NCBI GenBank assembly: GCA_016788885.1
Contig: JAEURX010000017.1
Coordinates: 1 to 64,000, forward strand
Direction: 5' to 3'
Length of the DNA: 64,000 nucleotides
From: Nitrospira sp.
Lineage (GTDB): Bacteria; Nitrospirota; Nitrospiria; Nitrospirales; Nitrospiraceae
The notes under the pieces were generated by a model. The model made no database searches. It had not been told where the DNA came from and saw only the letters and a program-made list of their open reading frames with translations. Made by a program: the position numbers and the translations under genes. Below are positions 1-9,706 of the stretch, piece by piece. How positions within the stretch are numbered: position 1 is the stretch's first letter; every line of letters begins with the position of its first letter.

Positions 1-1068
1 AAATCTTTTGGCGATCAACCAGTCTTACGCGACGTGTCGCTGAAAGTGCCTGATGGCAGCTTCACGATTCTGCTCGGCCCATCCGGCTGCGGTAAATCAA
101 CACTCCTCCGCATCATTGCCGGACTCGACAGCCAGACCGCCGGCGAGGTGTCTATCGACGGCAAGGCGGTGGATCACCTGCCGCCGGCAGAACGTGACAT
201 CGCGATGGTATTTCAGCAGTATGCGCTGTATCCGCATCTCTCGGTTCGTGAGAACCTCGCCTTTGCGCTGAAGATACGCCGAGTCCCGCGCGACACGATC
301 GAAACCCGTATCGCCGAAGCGGCTCAGTTGCTCGACATCCAGCCGTTACTAGACCGCAAACCCAAAGCGCTCTCCGGTGGTCAACGACAGCGCGTCGCCA
401 TGGGTCGCGCCATCGTGCGGAAACCCAAATTGTTCCTCTTCGATGAACCGCTTTCCAACCTGGATGCGCAACTGCGCACCTCGATGCGGATCGAGTTGAA
501 AAAACTGCAGCAACGCCTGCAGGCGACCATGATCTATGTCACCCACGACCAGGTTGAAGCGATGACACTAGGCGACCGCATCGTGGTGATCGAAGGGGGA
601 CGCATCCATCAGGCAGATGATCCTCAGCAGACCTACAACGCTCCGGCCGATCCCTTCGTCGCCTCCTTCATCGGCACGCCCCCGATGAACCTCTGGCAAG
701 GTCGCCTGACGACGGAGCAAGGCAGGTCCTTCTTCCGCAGCCACGATCTGACCATCCCACTCCCGGCAGGACTGATCCCACCTCAGCCAACGCCCACATC
801 CGCCGTCACGCTCGGCATCCGTCCGGAAGATATCGTGCTCCGGGAATCCCCGGAAGCCGTACCAGTCACAGGCACGGTAGACCTGGTGGAGGATCTTGGC
901 GCAGACCTCCTGTTGCATTGCCAGATCGGTGCACTGCGCCTCGTGGTCAGAACGACTCGCCGCACGGACAGCGTCCAGGGACAGGCGCTGCCCTTCTATT
1001 TCCCTCTCGACAAGCTCCATCTCTTCGCCGACAACCGTCGGCTCGACCCGATCACCACGCCCACTTGA
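1..1068 (+). CDS. ABC transporter ATP-binding protein, MalK/UgpC family (5'-truncated)
   Basis: Nucleotide-binding subunit of an ABC importer, most likely for a sugar or similar small solute; it hydrolyses ATP at the inner membrane. The reading frame is open from base 1, so the true start lies outside the window; the GTG at 34 is an internal codon, because the residues before it (KSFGDQPVLRD) match the usual family N-terminus. Visible are Walker A GPSGCGKST (about visible residues 26-34), the signature LSGGQRQRVAMGRA, Walker B LFLFDEPLSNLD and the switch histidine in VTHDQ. The last 110 residues form the regulatory TOBE-type domain typical of MalK/UgpC. No permease or binding protein follows, so the substrate cannot be inferred. 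The family call is firm. Confidence 0.9.
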   Translation, partial: KSFGDQPVLRDVSLKVPDGSFTILLGPSGCGKSTLLRIIAGLDSQTAGEVSIDGKAVDHLPPAERDIAMVFQQYALYPHLSVRENLAFALKIRRVPRDTIETRIAEAAQLLDIQPLLDRKPKALSGGQRQRVAMGRAIVRKPKLFLFDEPLSNLDAQLRTSMRIELKKLQQRLQATMIYVTHDQVEAMTLGDRIVVIEGGRIHQADDPQQTYNAPADPFVASFIGTPPMNLWQGRLTTEQGRSFFRSHDLTIPLPAGLIPPQPTPTSAVTLGIRPEDIVLRESPEAVPVTGTVDLVEDLGADLLLHCQIGALRLVVRTTRRTDSVQGQALPFYFPLDKLHLFADNRRLDPITTPT

Positions 1069-1228
1069 CTGTGGCCGCGACTTTCTTATCTCTGTGATAG
1101 CGGGCACGCTGAACGACGGAGAAAAACCGCCCGTTCGCTTGCATTGCATCCGGAGACCCCGTAAGCTCCGGAAAGGATTGCGTTCTTTGCCTCAACTTCA
1201 CACAGCATTTGGATAGGGACCGACCCTG

Positions 1229-2266
1229 ATGGCGACAGCACAACGCGGCTACTATGAAATTCTCGGCATCCAACGGGACGCCTCTGCCGACGACATCAAG
1301 AAAGCCTTTCGCAAGCGGGCCCGTGAAATCCATCCCGACCTCCATACCGGCGCAAAAAAAACGGAAATGGAGAAGAAGTTCAAAGAATTGAACGAAGCGC
1401 ATGAGGTGTTGTCGGACCCGGACAAGCGAAAAAAATACGATCAGTACGGCCAGAACTGGGAACAAGCCGAGGCGTACGAGAAGGCCCGACAGCAGGCAGG
1501 TGCCCAAACCGGACGCGGCGGCCAAGCCGGTGGATTCAGCGGCGATTTCGGAGACATCTTCGAAACATTTTTCAGCGGCCGTGGGCGTGGAGGTGCGGCA
1601 GGAGGAACCGCGGGGTTCGCGGTCGATGGGGAAGACCTGGAAACCGACGTTCACCTCAGCATCCGCGATGTGCTGACCGGCGTCACCCGACGCATCGATC
1701 TGACCGAACGCGTCGTCTGCAAGGCCTGTGGCGGCAGCGCCATCGTCCGAGGGCGCCCCTGCGTGGTGTGCGGGGGGGCCGGCACTCAGGCGGAAAAACG
1801 CACCATCGAAGTCCGGATCCCGGCCGGCGTGGAGAACGATACCCGCGTGCGCATTGCGGGCAAGGGACAACCAGGGGTCAATGGAGGCAAGCCCGGCGAT
1901 CTGTACCTGCGTGTCCATCTGCAGACCAACGGAGTGTTCCGGCAAAAAGGATCCGACATTCAGGTCACGCTGCCGGTCTGGCCCTGGGAAGCAGCACTCG
2001 GCGCCGAAGTGATGGCCCCGACGCTGACCGAGCCGGTGAAGGTGAAGATTCCTCCCGGCAGCAAAGCCGACAGCAAGCTGCGCCTGAAAGGCAAAGGATT
2101 GCCCACCGCCACCGGCGAGCAGGGCGATCTCTTTCTCAAGTTAAAAGTCGTCATGCCCACCGCCATCTCCGACGAGGAACGCGCGCTCTACGAACAATTG
2201 AGCCGCGGTCGCCACAGCGATCCGCGCGCCGAGATCCTCGCCGCATCCAGACGCAGTTCATCCTGA
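1229..2266 (+). CDS. DnaJ/CbpA-like Hsp40 co-chaperone with reduced zinc finger
   Basis: Cytoplasmic J-domain protein that stimulates DnaK ATPase and presents unfolded clients. The N-terminal J domain covers about residues 8-75 with HPD at 35-37. A Gly/Phe-rich linker spans about 90-130, followed by two beta-sandwich client-binding domains to the C-terminus. At 345 aa it is close to CbpA/DnaJ2 length. Canonical DnaJ carries four CxxCxG motifs and CbpA none; this protein has only two (C164/C167 and C178/C181), enough for a single zinc site. The start is the first ATG before the J domain; its ribosome site is weak. It is followed 26 bp later by marC with no obvious terminator, so co-transcription is possible. 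It is probably an accessory DnaJ, not the main dnaK-linked copy. Confidence 0.9.
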   Translation: MATAQRGYYEILGIQRDASADDIKKAFRKRAREIHPDLHTGAKKTEMEKKFKELNEAHEVLSDPDKRKKYDQYGQNWEQAEAYEKARQQAGAQTGRGGQAGGFSGDFGDIFETFFSGRGRGGAAGGTAGFAVDGEDLETDVHLSIRDVLTGVTRRIDLTERVVCKACGGSAIVRGRPCVVCGGAGTQAEKRTIEVRIPAGVENDTRVRIAGKGQPGVNGGKPGDLYLRVHLQTNGVFRQKGSDIQVTLPVWPWEAALGAEVMAPTLTEPVKVKIPPGSKADSKLRLKGKGLPTATGEQGDLFLKLKVVMPTAISDEERALYEQLSRGRHSDPRAEILAASRRSSS

Positions 2267-2292
2267 GCATCCCTCACGGAGGCCGGCCGTCC

Positions 2293-2940
2293 ATGACGTG
2301 GGTCGAATACGCGCTCCTCGCGTTCAGTTCGCTCTTTGTGATCGTCGATCCCATTGCCGTGGTCCCGGCCTTTCTCGCCATGACCCCGCGGGATTCCGTG
2401 GCCCAGCGACTGCGAACCGCACGTGTCGCCTGCCTCGTAACGGTCGGGTTGTTGACCGGGTTCGCCCTATTCGGGCAAACCCTGCTCAGCCTATTGGGCA
2501 TTTCCCTCCCCGCCGTGCAAATCGCAGGCGGCCTTATTCTGCTATTGGTCTCCCTCGACATGCTGCGCGCGCAACGGTCCACAGTCCAGGAAACGGCGGC
2601 CGAAACCGCCGCCGGCACCAGCAAGGACGACATCGCCGTCACCCCGCTCGCCATTCCCATGCTCGCGGGACCGGCGGCAATCTCCACCGTGATTCTCTTG
2701 GAGACCCAGGCCACGACCTGGGCCTTGCGCGCAGTATTACTAGGATGCCTTGTACTGATCGGATTGGCGAGTTACAGTATATTAGCGATCGGCGCACGGA
2801 GCGCGAAGTGGCTGAACCCCATTGCCGAGAAGATCATCGCTCGCTTGATGGGGCTCTTGCTGGCCGCGCTAGCCGTTCAATTTATGGTCAATGCCCTCAC
2901 CGGCGAACGGGGTTTGTTGCGGGGGCTGACGGGACATTAA
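2293..2940 (+). CDS. MarC family integral membrane protein
   Basis: Predicted inner-membrane protein of the MarC/NAAT family, whose physiological role is uncertain. The 215-residue protein has about six hydrophobic segments: residues 4-24, 39-60, 65-85, then three after a hydrophilic loop near 95-115. The motifs FVIVDPIAVVPAFLAM and PLAIPMLAGPAAIS are typical of the family. The ATG at 2293 is preceded by a GGAGG ribosome site; the in-frame open stretch upstream overlaps the dnaJ-like gene and is not coding. It lies in the same orientation as the co-chaperone and the secreted Spy-like gene. Confidence 0.88.
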   Translation: MTWVEYALLAFSSLFVIVDPIAVVPAFLAMTPRDSVAQRLRTARVACLVTVGLLTGFALFGQTLLSLLGISLPAVQIAGGLILLLVSLDMLRAQRSTVQETAAETAAGTSKDDIAVTPLAIPMLAGPAAISTVILLETQATTWALRAVLLGCLVLIGLASYSILAIGARSAKWLNPIAEKIIARLMGLLLAALAVQFMVNALTGERGLLRGLTGH

Positions 2941-2966
2941 TCGCACTTAACCGAAGGAGGACTCGA

Positions 2967-3560
2967 ATGACGACGAAACTCTTCACTCTGGCCACCGCGT
3001 CGGCCATCGCCTGCGCGTTGACGCTCTCCCCTGCCTGGGCCAATCCCGAAGGCGGATACGGCGGGCACGGCGGCGGCTATGAAAAAGACCGCCACGGCAT
3101 GGGTGCCGCGATGATGGAAATGATGATGCACGGAGGCGCAGGCCACCTTATCCGGCATCTGCTGAAGCATGAAAAAGAGATCGGGCTGAGTGCCGACCAG
3201 ATCACAAAACTCAAAGAACTCCAGCTCAACCTCGACAAGAACCGCATCAAGATGGAGGCCGATATTCAAGTCGCCGAACGCGAAGTGAAGGCACTGACCG
3301 ACGACGAAAAGTCCGACATCGGAGCCATTGAAGCCAAGTTGAAGCAGAGCGCGGATGTGCAAATCGGGCTCCGCGTGCTCTCGGTCAAGACTCGGCGTGA
3401 CGCCCTCGCCCTCCTGACCCCGGAACAGCGCGCGAAGGAGCAGGCCGAACATGAGAAAATGATGCAGCAGCACAAGGGTATGGGCGCGCCGCACGGCAAG
3501 AATCCTCATGGCGGCAACCCGCATGGTGCGAATCCGCATGGCGAGGCAAAACCGCAGTAA
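2967..3560 (+). CDS. Periplasmic Spy/CpxP-like protein with His-rich tail
   Basis: Small exported protein of 197 aa. A Sec signal peptide occupies about residues 1-25, with likely cleavage after AWA. The mature part begins with a Gly/His/Met-rich stretch, then a helical region with two LTxxQ-like motifs (LSADQITKLKEL and LLTPEQRAK) characteristic of the Spy/CpxP/ZraP group of periplasmic chaperones or metal-responsive proteins. The C-terminus carries repeated NPHG units, a probable metal-binding tail. The start is well fixed by AAGGAGG six bases upstream of the ATG. The next gene encodes a secreted PepSY protein with another His-rich tail, suggesting a joint envelope-stress or metal role. That role is inferred. 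Confidence 0.8.
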   Translation: MTTKLFTLATASAIACALTLSPAWANPEGGYGGHGGGYEKDRHGMGAAMMEMMMHGGAGHLIRHLLKHEKEIGLSADQITKLKELQLNLDKNRIKMEADIQVAEREVKALTDDEKSDIGAIEAKLKQSADVQIGLRVLSVKTRRDALALLTPEQRAKEQAEHEKMMQQHKGMGAPHGKNPHGGNPHGANPHGEAKPQ

Positions 3561-3593
3561 CCCCCTTTACCGGCACTGAATCGGAGGTCATCG

Positions 3594-3962
3594 ATGATCA
3601 AGCATCTGGCAATTCCCGCCCTCATGGTTGCGGCGCTCTGCCTGGCGACGACTCCGGCCTGGAGCGACAAGGGCCACAAGGGCAAGGACGAAAAGTGCGA
3701 CGTCGCCGACCTGGTAAAGGACGCGAAGGTCACTATCGACCAGGCGATCAAAACCGCGTTGGAGGCGGCACCCGGCACGGCGGTTGAAGCTGAACTCGAA
3801 AAGAAGCATGACAAGACCGTCTGGGAAGTTGAAGTGCTCGGAGCCGACGGCGCAATGATGGAAGTGCATATCGACGCCGCGACCGGCGCCGTGATCGACA
3901 AGGAAGCCAAGCACGAGAAACACGACAAGAAAGAGAAGCACGATAAGAAGGACAAACACTAA
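3594..3962 (+). CDS. Secreted PepSY-domain protein with Lys/His tail
   Basis: A 122-residue exported protein. The signal peptide is about residues 1-24 (cleavage near AWS). A single PepSY-type domain spans about 45-100 ([11 protein letters not shown]-like helix followed by [20 protein letters not shown]-like strands ending in GAVID). The tail repeats KHEKHDKK-type units and is strongly charged. PepSY domains are known as small periplasmic modules of peptidases or as stand-alone proteins of unclear function. The ribosome site TCGGAGG precedes the ATG. It sits 33 bp after the Spy-like gene and is followed by a strong hairpin, so the two probably form the end of one transcript. Confidence 0.8.
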   Translation: MIKHLAIPALMVAALCLATTPAWSDKGHKGKDEKCDVADLVKDAKVTIDQAIKTALEAAPGTAVEAELEKKHDKTVWEVEVLGADGAMMEVHIDAATGAVIDKEAKHEKHDKKEKHDKKDKH

Positions 3963-3973
3963 CGAGCCGTTTG

Positions 3974-4007
3974 CGGCAGGGTGGCATCTTCCGGTGCCAC
4001 CCTGCCG
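3974..4007 (+). terminator. Strong hairpin after the PepSY gene
   Basis: A perfect 13-bp inverted repeat (CGGCAGGGTGGCA at 3974-3986, complement at 3995-4007) with an 8-nt loop begins 12 bp after the stop codon. The downstream sequence is pyrimidine-rich (ACTTCCTTCC) but lacks a clean T run, so it is a probable but not textbook intrinsic terminator. Confidence 0.6.
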
Positions 4008-4186
4008 ACTTCCTTCCATCACGCTCCTTCAGCAGTCCGGCGGAAGCCGCGTCTCCTCAGTCCATCCCGGCCCCTCAGCTCCGCAGATTGACCCTTCACG
4101 CCCATCTATGCGAAAGTTTCGCGATCCATCTGCACTCGCTCGATGCTGAACGACAGCTTCCCGTTTCCGTAACTGAAGGAGTTTCC

Positions 4187-5860
4187 ATGACCATCGACCC
4201 GCGACACAAAAGCCACAATCTGCTCGACGGACCGGGCCGTGCACCGGCCCGCGCCATGCTGAAAGCTGTCGGATTCACCGATGCCGACCTTGAACGCCCC
4301 CTGATCGGCGTCGCCAACACCTGGATTGAAGTCATGCCCTGCAACTTTCACCTGCGCCGGCTATCGGAGAGGGTCAAGGCCGGCATCCGCGCGGCAGGCG
4401 GCACCCCGATCGAATACAACACCATCGCGGTTTCGGACGGCATCTCCATGGGCACCGAGGGCATGAAGGCATCGCTCATCAGTCGCGAGGTCATCGCCGA
4501 TTCCATCGAACTCGTCGCACGAGGGCATCTGTTCGACGGCGTCGTCGCCTTGTCGGGATGCGATAAGACCATTCCCGGCACCGTCATGGCGCTCTGCCGG
4601 CTCAACGTCCCGTCGCTCATGATTTACGGCGGCTCCATCATGCCGGGACACTTTCAAGGACATGACGTCACCATTCAAGATGTGTTCGAGGCGGTCGGCA
4701 AACACGCGTCCGGCAAGATGACCAATGCCGAATTGAAAGACCTGGAAGACCATGCCTGTCCAGGGCCCGGCGCCTGCGGCGGTCAGTTCACCGCCAACAC
4801 CATGGCCATCGCGTTCGAATTCCTCGGCATTTCGCCGATGGGACGCAACGGGGTTCCGGCCATGGATGCGCGAAAGGACGATGTGGCCTTCGAATGCGGC
4901 AAATTGGTCATGGACCTCCTCAAGAAAGACATTCGCCCCAAGCAGATCATCACGCGGCGCTCCATCGAAAATGCCATCGCTGCCGTCGCGACGACCGGCG
5001 GCTCAACGAATGCCGTCTTGCATCTGCTGGCTGTGGCGCGCGAAATGGGTGTGCGGCTCACCATTGATGATTTCGATAAGATCAACCGCAAGGTGCCGTT
5101 GCTGGCGGATTTGAAGCCCGGAGGTCACTTTACGGCAGCGGATCTCTATGCGGCCGGCGGCACAACCCTGGTGGCGAAACGCTTGATCGATGCGAAGATC
5201 CTGCACCCGGACCAGATCACGGTCACCGGACGGACGATCGGCGAAGAGGCCAAAGCCGCCGTCGAAAAACCGGACCAACAGGTGCTCCGGCCACTGTCCA
5301 CACCGATCAAGCCGACAGGCGGCCTGGTCATTCTGAAGGGCAACCTCGCACCGGAGGGCTGTGTCGTGAAAGTCGCCGGTCACTCGATCATGCATTTCAG
5401 CGGTCCGGCAAAGGTGTACGAACGCGAAGAAGATGCCTTCAAGGCCGTGCAGGCCGGAAAGATCAAAGCCGGCGATGTCGTCGTAATTCGTTATGAAGGA
5501 CCGTCAGGCGGGCCCGGCATGCGGGAAATGCTCGGCGTCACCGCTGCGATCGTCGGAGCCGGACTCGGCGATTCCGTCGCATTGCTGACGGACGGACGCT
5601 TCTCTGGTGCCACGCACGGTCTGATGGCCGGACATGTCTCCCCGGAGGCCGTCCGAGGCGGTCCGATCGCCGCTGTCAAGACCGGTGATGTCATCACGTT
5701 CGACATCGCGAAACGGCGGCTGGACGTCAACGTGACGCAGAAGGAACTGGCCTCCCGCCTGAAGAAGGTCAAACACCCGGCGCCTCGCTACGTTTCCGGC
5801 GTGATGGGGAAATATGCCCGCCACGTCTCTTCGGCCTCCGAAGGGGCGGTGACCAACTAA
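4187..5860 (+). CDS. ilvD: Dihydroxy-acid dehydratase
   Basis: Catalyses dehydration of 2,3-dihydroxy-3-methylbutanoate and -pentanoate to the 2-oxo acids, the third common step of valine, leucine and isoleucine synthesis, in the cytoplasm. The 557-aa length is normal for the short, [2Fe-2S]-type branch. Candidate cluster ligands are C52 (in EVMPCNFHL), C125 (SGCDKTIPG) and C197 (CPGPGACGG). The C-terminal half has the expected [11 protein letters not shown] and LLTDGRFSG motifs. The ATG at 4187 follows AAGGAG; an in-frame open extension back to 3971 runs through the upstream hairpin and is not coding. A secreted protein gene starts 2 bp after the stop. Confidence 0.96.
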   Translation: MTIDPRHKSHNLLDGPGRAPARAMLKAVGFTDADLERPLIGVANTWIEVMPCNFHLRRLSERVKAGIRAAGGTPIEYNTIAVSDGISMGTEGMKASLISREVIADSIELVARGHLFDGVVALSGCDKTIPGTVMALCRLNVPSLMIYGGSIMPGHFQGHDVTIQDVFEAVGKHASGKMTNAELKDLEDHACPGPGACGGQFTANTMAIAFEFLGISPMGRNGVPAMDARKDDVAFECGKLVMDLLKKDIRPKQIITRRSIENAIAAVATTGGSTNAVLHLLAVAREMGVRLTIDDFDKINRKVPLLADLKPGGHFTAADLYAAGGTTLVAKRLIDAKILHPDQITVTGRTIGEEAKAAVEKPDQQVLRPLSTPIKPTGGLVILKGNLAPEGCVVKVAGHSIMHFSGPAKVYEREEDAFKAVQAGKIKAGDVVVIRYEGPSGGPGMREMLGVTAAIVGAGLGDSVALLTDGRFSGATHGLMAGHVSPEAVRGGPIAAVKTGDVITFDIAKRRLDVNVTQKELASRLKKVKHPAPRYVSGVMGKYARHVSSASEGAVTN

Positions 5861-5862
5861 CC

Positions 5863-6771
5863 ATGTTGACCCTGTCTCGGCGGAGTCTTGCGGCGGCGAT
5901 GATCGCCGCCGCTTGCCTCCTCGGGGCAACTTCTCCCAGTGAGGCAGTCGAGCCGCCTCAGCCCCTGTGCAGCGATTGGCAACGCCGCCAGCCCCAATGG
6001 ATCTGGTGCGATGATTTCGAAGTCGACCGGCTCAGCAACTATTTCGAATACGACATCCGGCACGGCCGGTTCGTCCGTGAGGAAGGAGCTGGAGTCGGCG
6101 CTTCCATCGGCATGCGTGCGGAATACCTTCCCGGCGATCCGCACGGCGGCTCGCTCCACCTGGCATTCGGCAAGACGCCCAGCGCGTACATGAAACCAGT
6201 CGATGCCGGAACCGCCAAGTATCGTGACATCTACTGGCGGTTCGACCTGCGGCTGCAACCGGGCTGGACAGGCGGCGGGGCGGATAAACTCACTCGAGCG
6301 ACCATTCTCTCCACCGACCGGTATGCCCAGGCGGCCATCGGCCATCTATGGAGCGGCGGCCTGCCCGGCTCTGATCCGGAACGCCTGTATCTCGACCCTG
6401 CATCCGGCACGGATGAGTCAGGCGCGTTGCGGACCACTACCTACAACGATTTCCCGCGATTGCGATGGCTGGGAGCGGCCGGCGGCGAGACGCCGTTGTT
6501 CAGTCCGGCAAAGATCGGCACGTGGTTCTGTATTGAAGTGCACATGAAGCTCAACCAAGGCGATGCGGGCGACGGCATCTTTGAATATTGGATTGACGAT
6601 CAGCTGGAGGCACGGCGAACCGGCCTAAACTGGATCAGCACCTATCAGGACTACGGTATCAATGCCGTGTACCTGGAACAGTATTGGACCTCTGTCCCAT
6701 TCAGCCGGGTCCAGCAGCGCTACTGGGACAACTTCGTGGTTTCTACCGCCCGCATTGGATGTACCCGATGA
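5863..6771 (+). CDS. Secreted protein of unknown function
   Basis: A 302-residue protein beginning two bases after the ilvD stop. Residues 1-28 look like a Sec signal peptide (RRSLAAAMIAAACLLGAT, cleavage near SEA). The mature protein is rich in Trp, Tyr and Asp (WIWCDDFEVDRLSNYFEYD; VYLEQYWTSVPFSRVQQRYWDNFVVSTARIG-like end), a composition typical of beta-sandwich carbohydrate-binding or lyase-like folds, but I do not recognise a family. Four cysteines could form two disulfides. Close spacing to ilvD suggests translational coupling, but a shared function is unlikely. Confidence 0.7.
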   Translation: MLTLSRRSLAAAMIAAACLLGATSPSEAVEPPQPLCSDWQRRQPQWIWCDDFEVDRLSNYFEYDIRHGRFVREEGAGVGASIGMRAEYLPGDPHGGSLHLAFGKTPSAYMKPVDAGTAKYRDIYWRFDLRLQPGWTGGGADKLTRATILSTDRYAQAAIGHLWSGGLPGSDPERLYLDPASGTDESGALRTTTYNDFPRLRWLGAAGGETPLFSPAKIGTWFCIEVHMKLNQGDAGDGIFEYWIDDQLEARRTGLNWISTYQDYGINAVYLEQYWTSVPFSRVQQRYWDNFVVSTARIGCTR

Positions 6772-6867
6772 GGGAGAAGCCCGACGAGGGCGGCGGCGGG
6801 GACCGAAAAAGTTAACTATTTCTTGATCAACCAACCCGCCAGACTGGTGTAGACTGCGCATCCGCTC

Positions 6868-9012
6868 ATGACGCCGCCCCGACGCAACGCCTTAGACCCA
6901 CAGCTCCCATCCCCCGCGCCTTCACTTGCCGGCGGACGGCCCGTGACCAGTGATCTGTCCCGTCCCGAATGGTTTATTAACCGTGAATTGAGCCTCCTGG
7001 AATTCAATCGCCGTGTTCTGGATCTCGCGAAGGACCAGAAAGTTCCCCTGCTGGAGCGACTGAAATATCTCTGTATCGTCAGTTCCAATCTGGATGAGTT
7101 TTTCGAAGTGCGTGTGGCCGGACTCAAAGAGCAGGTCACGCATGGAGCCGAACAGCGAGGCGCCGATGGCCTGACGCCATCCGAACTACTGAGCCGCATC
7201 GCCGTGCTGACTCATCAGCTCGTTCACGAACAGTATCATGTGCTGAATCACGCGCTGATCCCGAAGCTTGCCGACGAACGCATCCGGTTTCTCAAGCGGG
7301 TCGACTGGATGCCGTCGCACATTCGCTGGATGCGCCGCTTCTTTTCGCGAGAATTGTTGCCGCTGCTGAGTCCGGTCGGTCTTGATCCCGCGCACCCGTT
7401 TCCCAAGCTCCTCAACAAGAGTCTGAATTTTCTGGTCACGCTCGAAGGAACGGATGCCTTTGGCCGCCCAAACGGCACCGCGATCGTTCAGGTCCCGCGC
7501 TCGCTTCCGCGCGTGATCCACCTACCTGTACGCAACACCGCCTGGCCGCATGATTTCGCATTCCTGTCGTCGGTCATCCACGCCTTTGTCCATCAGCTGT
7601 TTCCCGGCATGCAAGTCACCGGCTGTTACCAGTTTCGCGTGACGAGAAACAGTAACCTGTTCGTCGACGAGGAAGATGTCGACGACCTTCGGCGGGCACT
7701 CGAGGGCCAACTACCGGAACGGCGATTCGGCGACGAAGTGCGACTTGAGGTGGCCGACAACTGCCCTGCGGATCTGGTTTATTTCCTTCGTGAACAATTC
7801 CATCTGGAAGCCCGCGACGTGTATCAATGCCACGGGCCGGTGAACTTGCATCGGCTGATGGCCGTGCCGGATCTCGTCGATCGACCGGATTTGAAATTCG
7901 CCCCCTTCACGCCCAGCGTTCCCACGCCCCCCATCCCGAGTGAGGATTGGTTCGACGCCATTCGCCAGGGTGACATCCTGCTGCACCATCCCTATCAGTC
8001 ATTTGCCCCGGTGACAGAGTTTCTCCGCCAGGCAGCTACCGATCCGCACGTACTCACCATCAAGCAAACCTTGTATCGGACGGGAGCTGATTCAGCCATC
8101 GTGCAATCGCTGGTGGATGCCGCGCGTGGCGGAAAAGAAGTCACCGTGGTCATCGAATTGCGGGCACGTTTTGACGAGGAAGCCAACATCGAACTGGCGC
8201 ACGACTTGGAAGAAGCCGGCGCTCATGTGGTGTATGGGGTTGTGGGACTCAAGACACATGCCAAGATGAGCCTCGTTCTTCGGCGTGAAGGCCGCCTCCT
8301 GCGCAGCTACACCCACCTCGGCACCGGCAACTACCACGCCCGCAACGCGAAACTGTACACCGACTTCGGTCTGCTTACCTGCGATGCGGCGATCGGGCGG
8401 GATGTCCGGACGGTCTTTCAGCAGCTCACGTCCCTAGGACAACCGGGTCGCCTCAAACACCTGCTGCAGTCGCCGTTCACGCTGCATGCCACGCTGCTGA
8501 AATGGATCGGCCGTGAAACCGACCGCGCCAAGAAGGGCAAACCCGCCCACATCATTGCCAAGATGAACGCGCTGTTGGAGCCGCAGATTATTCGCGCGTT
8601 GTACAAAGCCTCCCAAGCCGGTGTCAAAATCGACCTCATCGTCCGAGGGCCTTGCGCGCTACGGCCCGGTATCGCGGGACTGTCGGAACATATCCGAGTG
8701 CGGTCGATCATCGGCCGGTTTCTCGAACATAGTCGAATCTTTTACTTCTTGAACGACGGCGATGATCGAGTCTTCCTCTCCAGTGCCGATTGGATGGACC
8801 GCAACTTCTTCCGGCGCATCGAAGTCGCGTTTCCGGTGTTGGAGAACACCTTGCGGCAGCGTGTGATCGACGAGGGCCTCCGCCCCTACCTCGAAGACAA
8901 CACCCACGCCTGGACGCTCCATCGAGATGGCACCTATCGGCGCCTGACACCGGGACGCCGGTCTCCACGCTCAGCCCAACACTGGCTGATGAACAAGCTG
9001 GTGACATCGTAG
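6868..9012 (+). CDS. ppk1: Polyphosphate kinase 1
   Basis: Reversibly polymerises the gamma-phosphate of ATP into inorganic polyphosphate; a peripheral membrane or cytoplasmic enzyme. At 714 aa it is full length. The N domain starts with FINRELSLLEFNRRVLDLA; the head domain follows; the two phospholipase-D-like C domains hold the conserved histidines. H464 (KTHAKM) and H483 (YTHLGTGNY) correspond to the two essential histidines of the E. coli enzyme, the first being the phosphorylated one. The RGPCALRPG and HSRIFYF motifs are also present. The start at 6868 leaves about 30 residues before the conserved region; a GTG at 6943 is an alternative. No ppx gene lies next to it. Confidence 0.96.
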   Translation: MTPPRRNALDPQLPSPAPSLAGGRPVTSDLSRPEWFINRELSLLEFNRRVLDLAKDQKVPLLERLKYLCIVSSNLDEFFEVRVAGLKEQVTHGAEQRGADGLTPSELLSRIAVLTHQLVHEQYHVLNHALIPKLADERIRFLKRVDWMPSHIRWMRRFFSRELLPLLSPVGLDPAHPFPKLLNKSLNFLVTLEGTDAFGRPNGTAIVQVPRSLPRVIHLPVRNTAWPHDFAFLSSVIHAFVHQLFPGMQVTGCYQFRVTRNSNLFVDEEDVDDLRRALEGQLPERRFGDEVRLEVADNCPADLVYFLREQFHLEARDVYQCHGPVNLHRLMAVPDLVDRPDLKFAPFTPSVPTPPIPSEDWFDAIRQGDILLHHPYQSFAPVTEFLRQAATDPHVLTIKQTLYRTGADSAIVQSLVDAARGGKEVTVVIELRARFDEEANIELAHDLEEAGAHVVYGVVGLKTHAKMSLVLRREGRLLRSYTHLGTGNYHARNAKLYTDFGLLTCDAAIGRDVRTVFQQLTSLGQPGRLKHLLQSPFTLHATLLKWIGRETDRAKKGKPAHIIAKMNALLEPQIIRALYKASQAGVKIDLIVRGPCALRPGIAGLSEHIRVRSIIGRFLEHSRIFYFLNDGDDRVFLSSADWMDRNFFRRIEVAFPVLENTLRQRVIDEGLRPYLEDNTHAWTLHRDGTYRRLTPGRRSPRSAQHWLMNKLVTS

Positions 9013-9706
9013 CGCTTAGCGTTCGATGGACCGTCCCCTTCACAGACGTGTCGTGTTCACATCGTCTTACCCTCCCCCATATCCCCCTGTCGTTTTCCCT
9101 GTGTAACCTGTGACGCAACAGTCCGTGCGGGAATGCGGAGCGCCATGTCATGGATAGCCCAGAAATCGGACGCTCCTGCCGCCAATTCTGCTGTGTCATG
9201 TGTCGGCGATTGCTCAATCTCGACAGGGCTACCGGCTCCAGGCAGTCTCCAGACGCTCTGATCGGCCAGGTATCAGAGCGGAACGTCGTCGGCCTTCTCT
9301 GACAATGGCTCACCGATAAAGACCTTCATGGGCATTGGGACTTGAGTTGCGTCCACCTCTCCGCGCCTCTCTCCCTGGCTGTTTCCCCTCTTCTAAGCCG
9401 GAGCGGGACAGCCACCCATTTCATCGAGGCCGCGCATGCTCATACGTGACCAGGAAGACGCGTGAGCATGCACTGCTATGATCAATTCATGTTGGGCAGA
9501 TGCAACAGACCAAGCAGTGATGGGCATGCAAACGAAGAAGGCTCATGGTCGTCGAACGGATCATGCATGAAATCCATCGACTACTCTGGGCCACCGCACA
9601 CACGACGGACGATAGGCTCGGCGGAAAAGCACCCAGGAGCGGGCCGATGCGAGAGGCGGCGGCGTACCGGCCACCGGCATACACCGGCCATGCGACTCAA
9701 TACCGG
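9013..9706. other. Gene-poor intergenic stretch with two inverted repeats
   Basis: No convincing reading frame was found here on either strand. It contains a perfect 9-bp inverted repeat CGCTCTGAT (9254-9262) with its complement at 9272-9280, and a second, GCATGCTCA (9434-9442) with TGAGCATGC at 9463-9471 across a 20-nt loop. Neither is followed by a T run. They could be RNA structures in the ppk1 trailer or protein-binding sites. No tRNA-like cloverleaf was seen. Confidence 0.5.

Noticed and set aside
1768-2292. Open frame continuing upstream of marC through the dnaJ-like gene
   Set aside because: It overlaps the well-supported co-chaperone in another frame, has no protein-like features and lacks a ribosome site; marC starts at 2293.
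2298-2966. Open frame upstream of the Spy-like gene
   Set aside because: Runs antiparallel in frame to marC coding sequence; the signal peptide and AAGGAGG fix the start at 2967.
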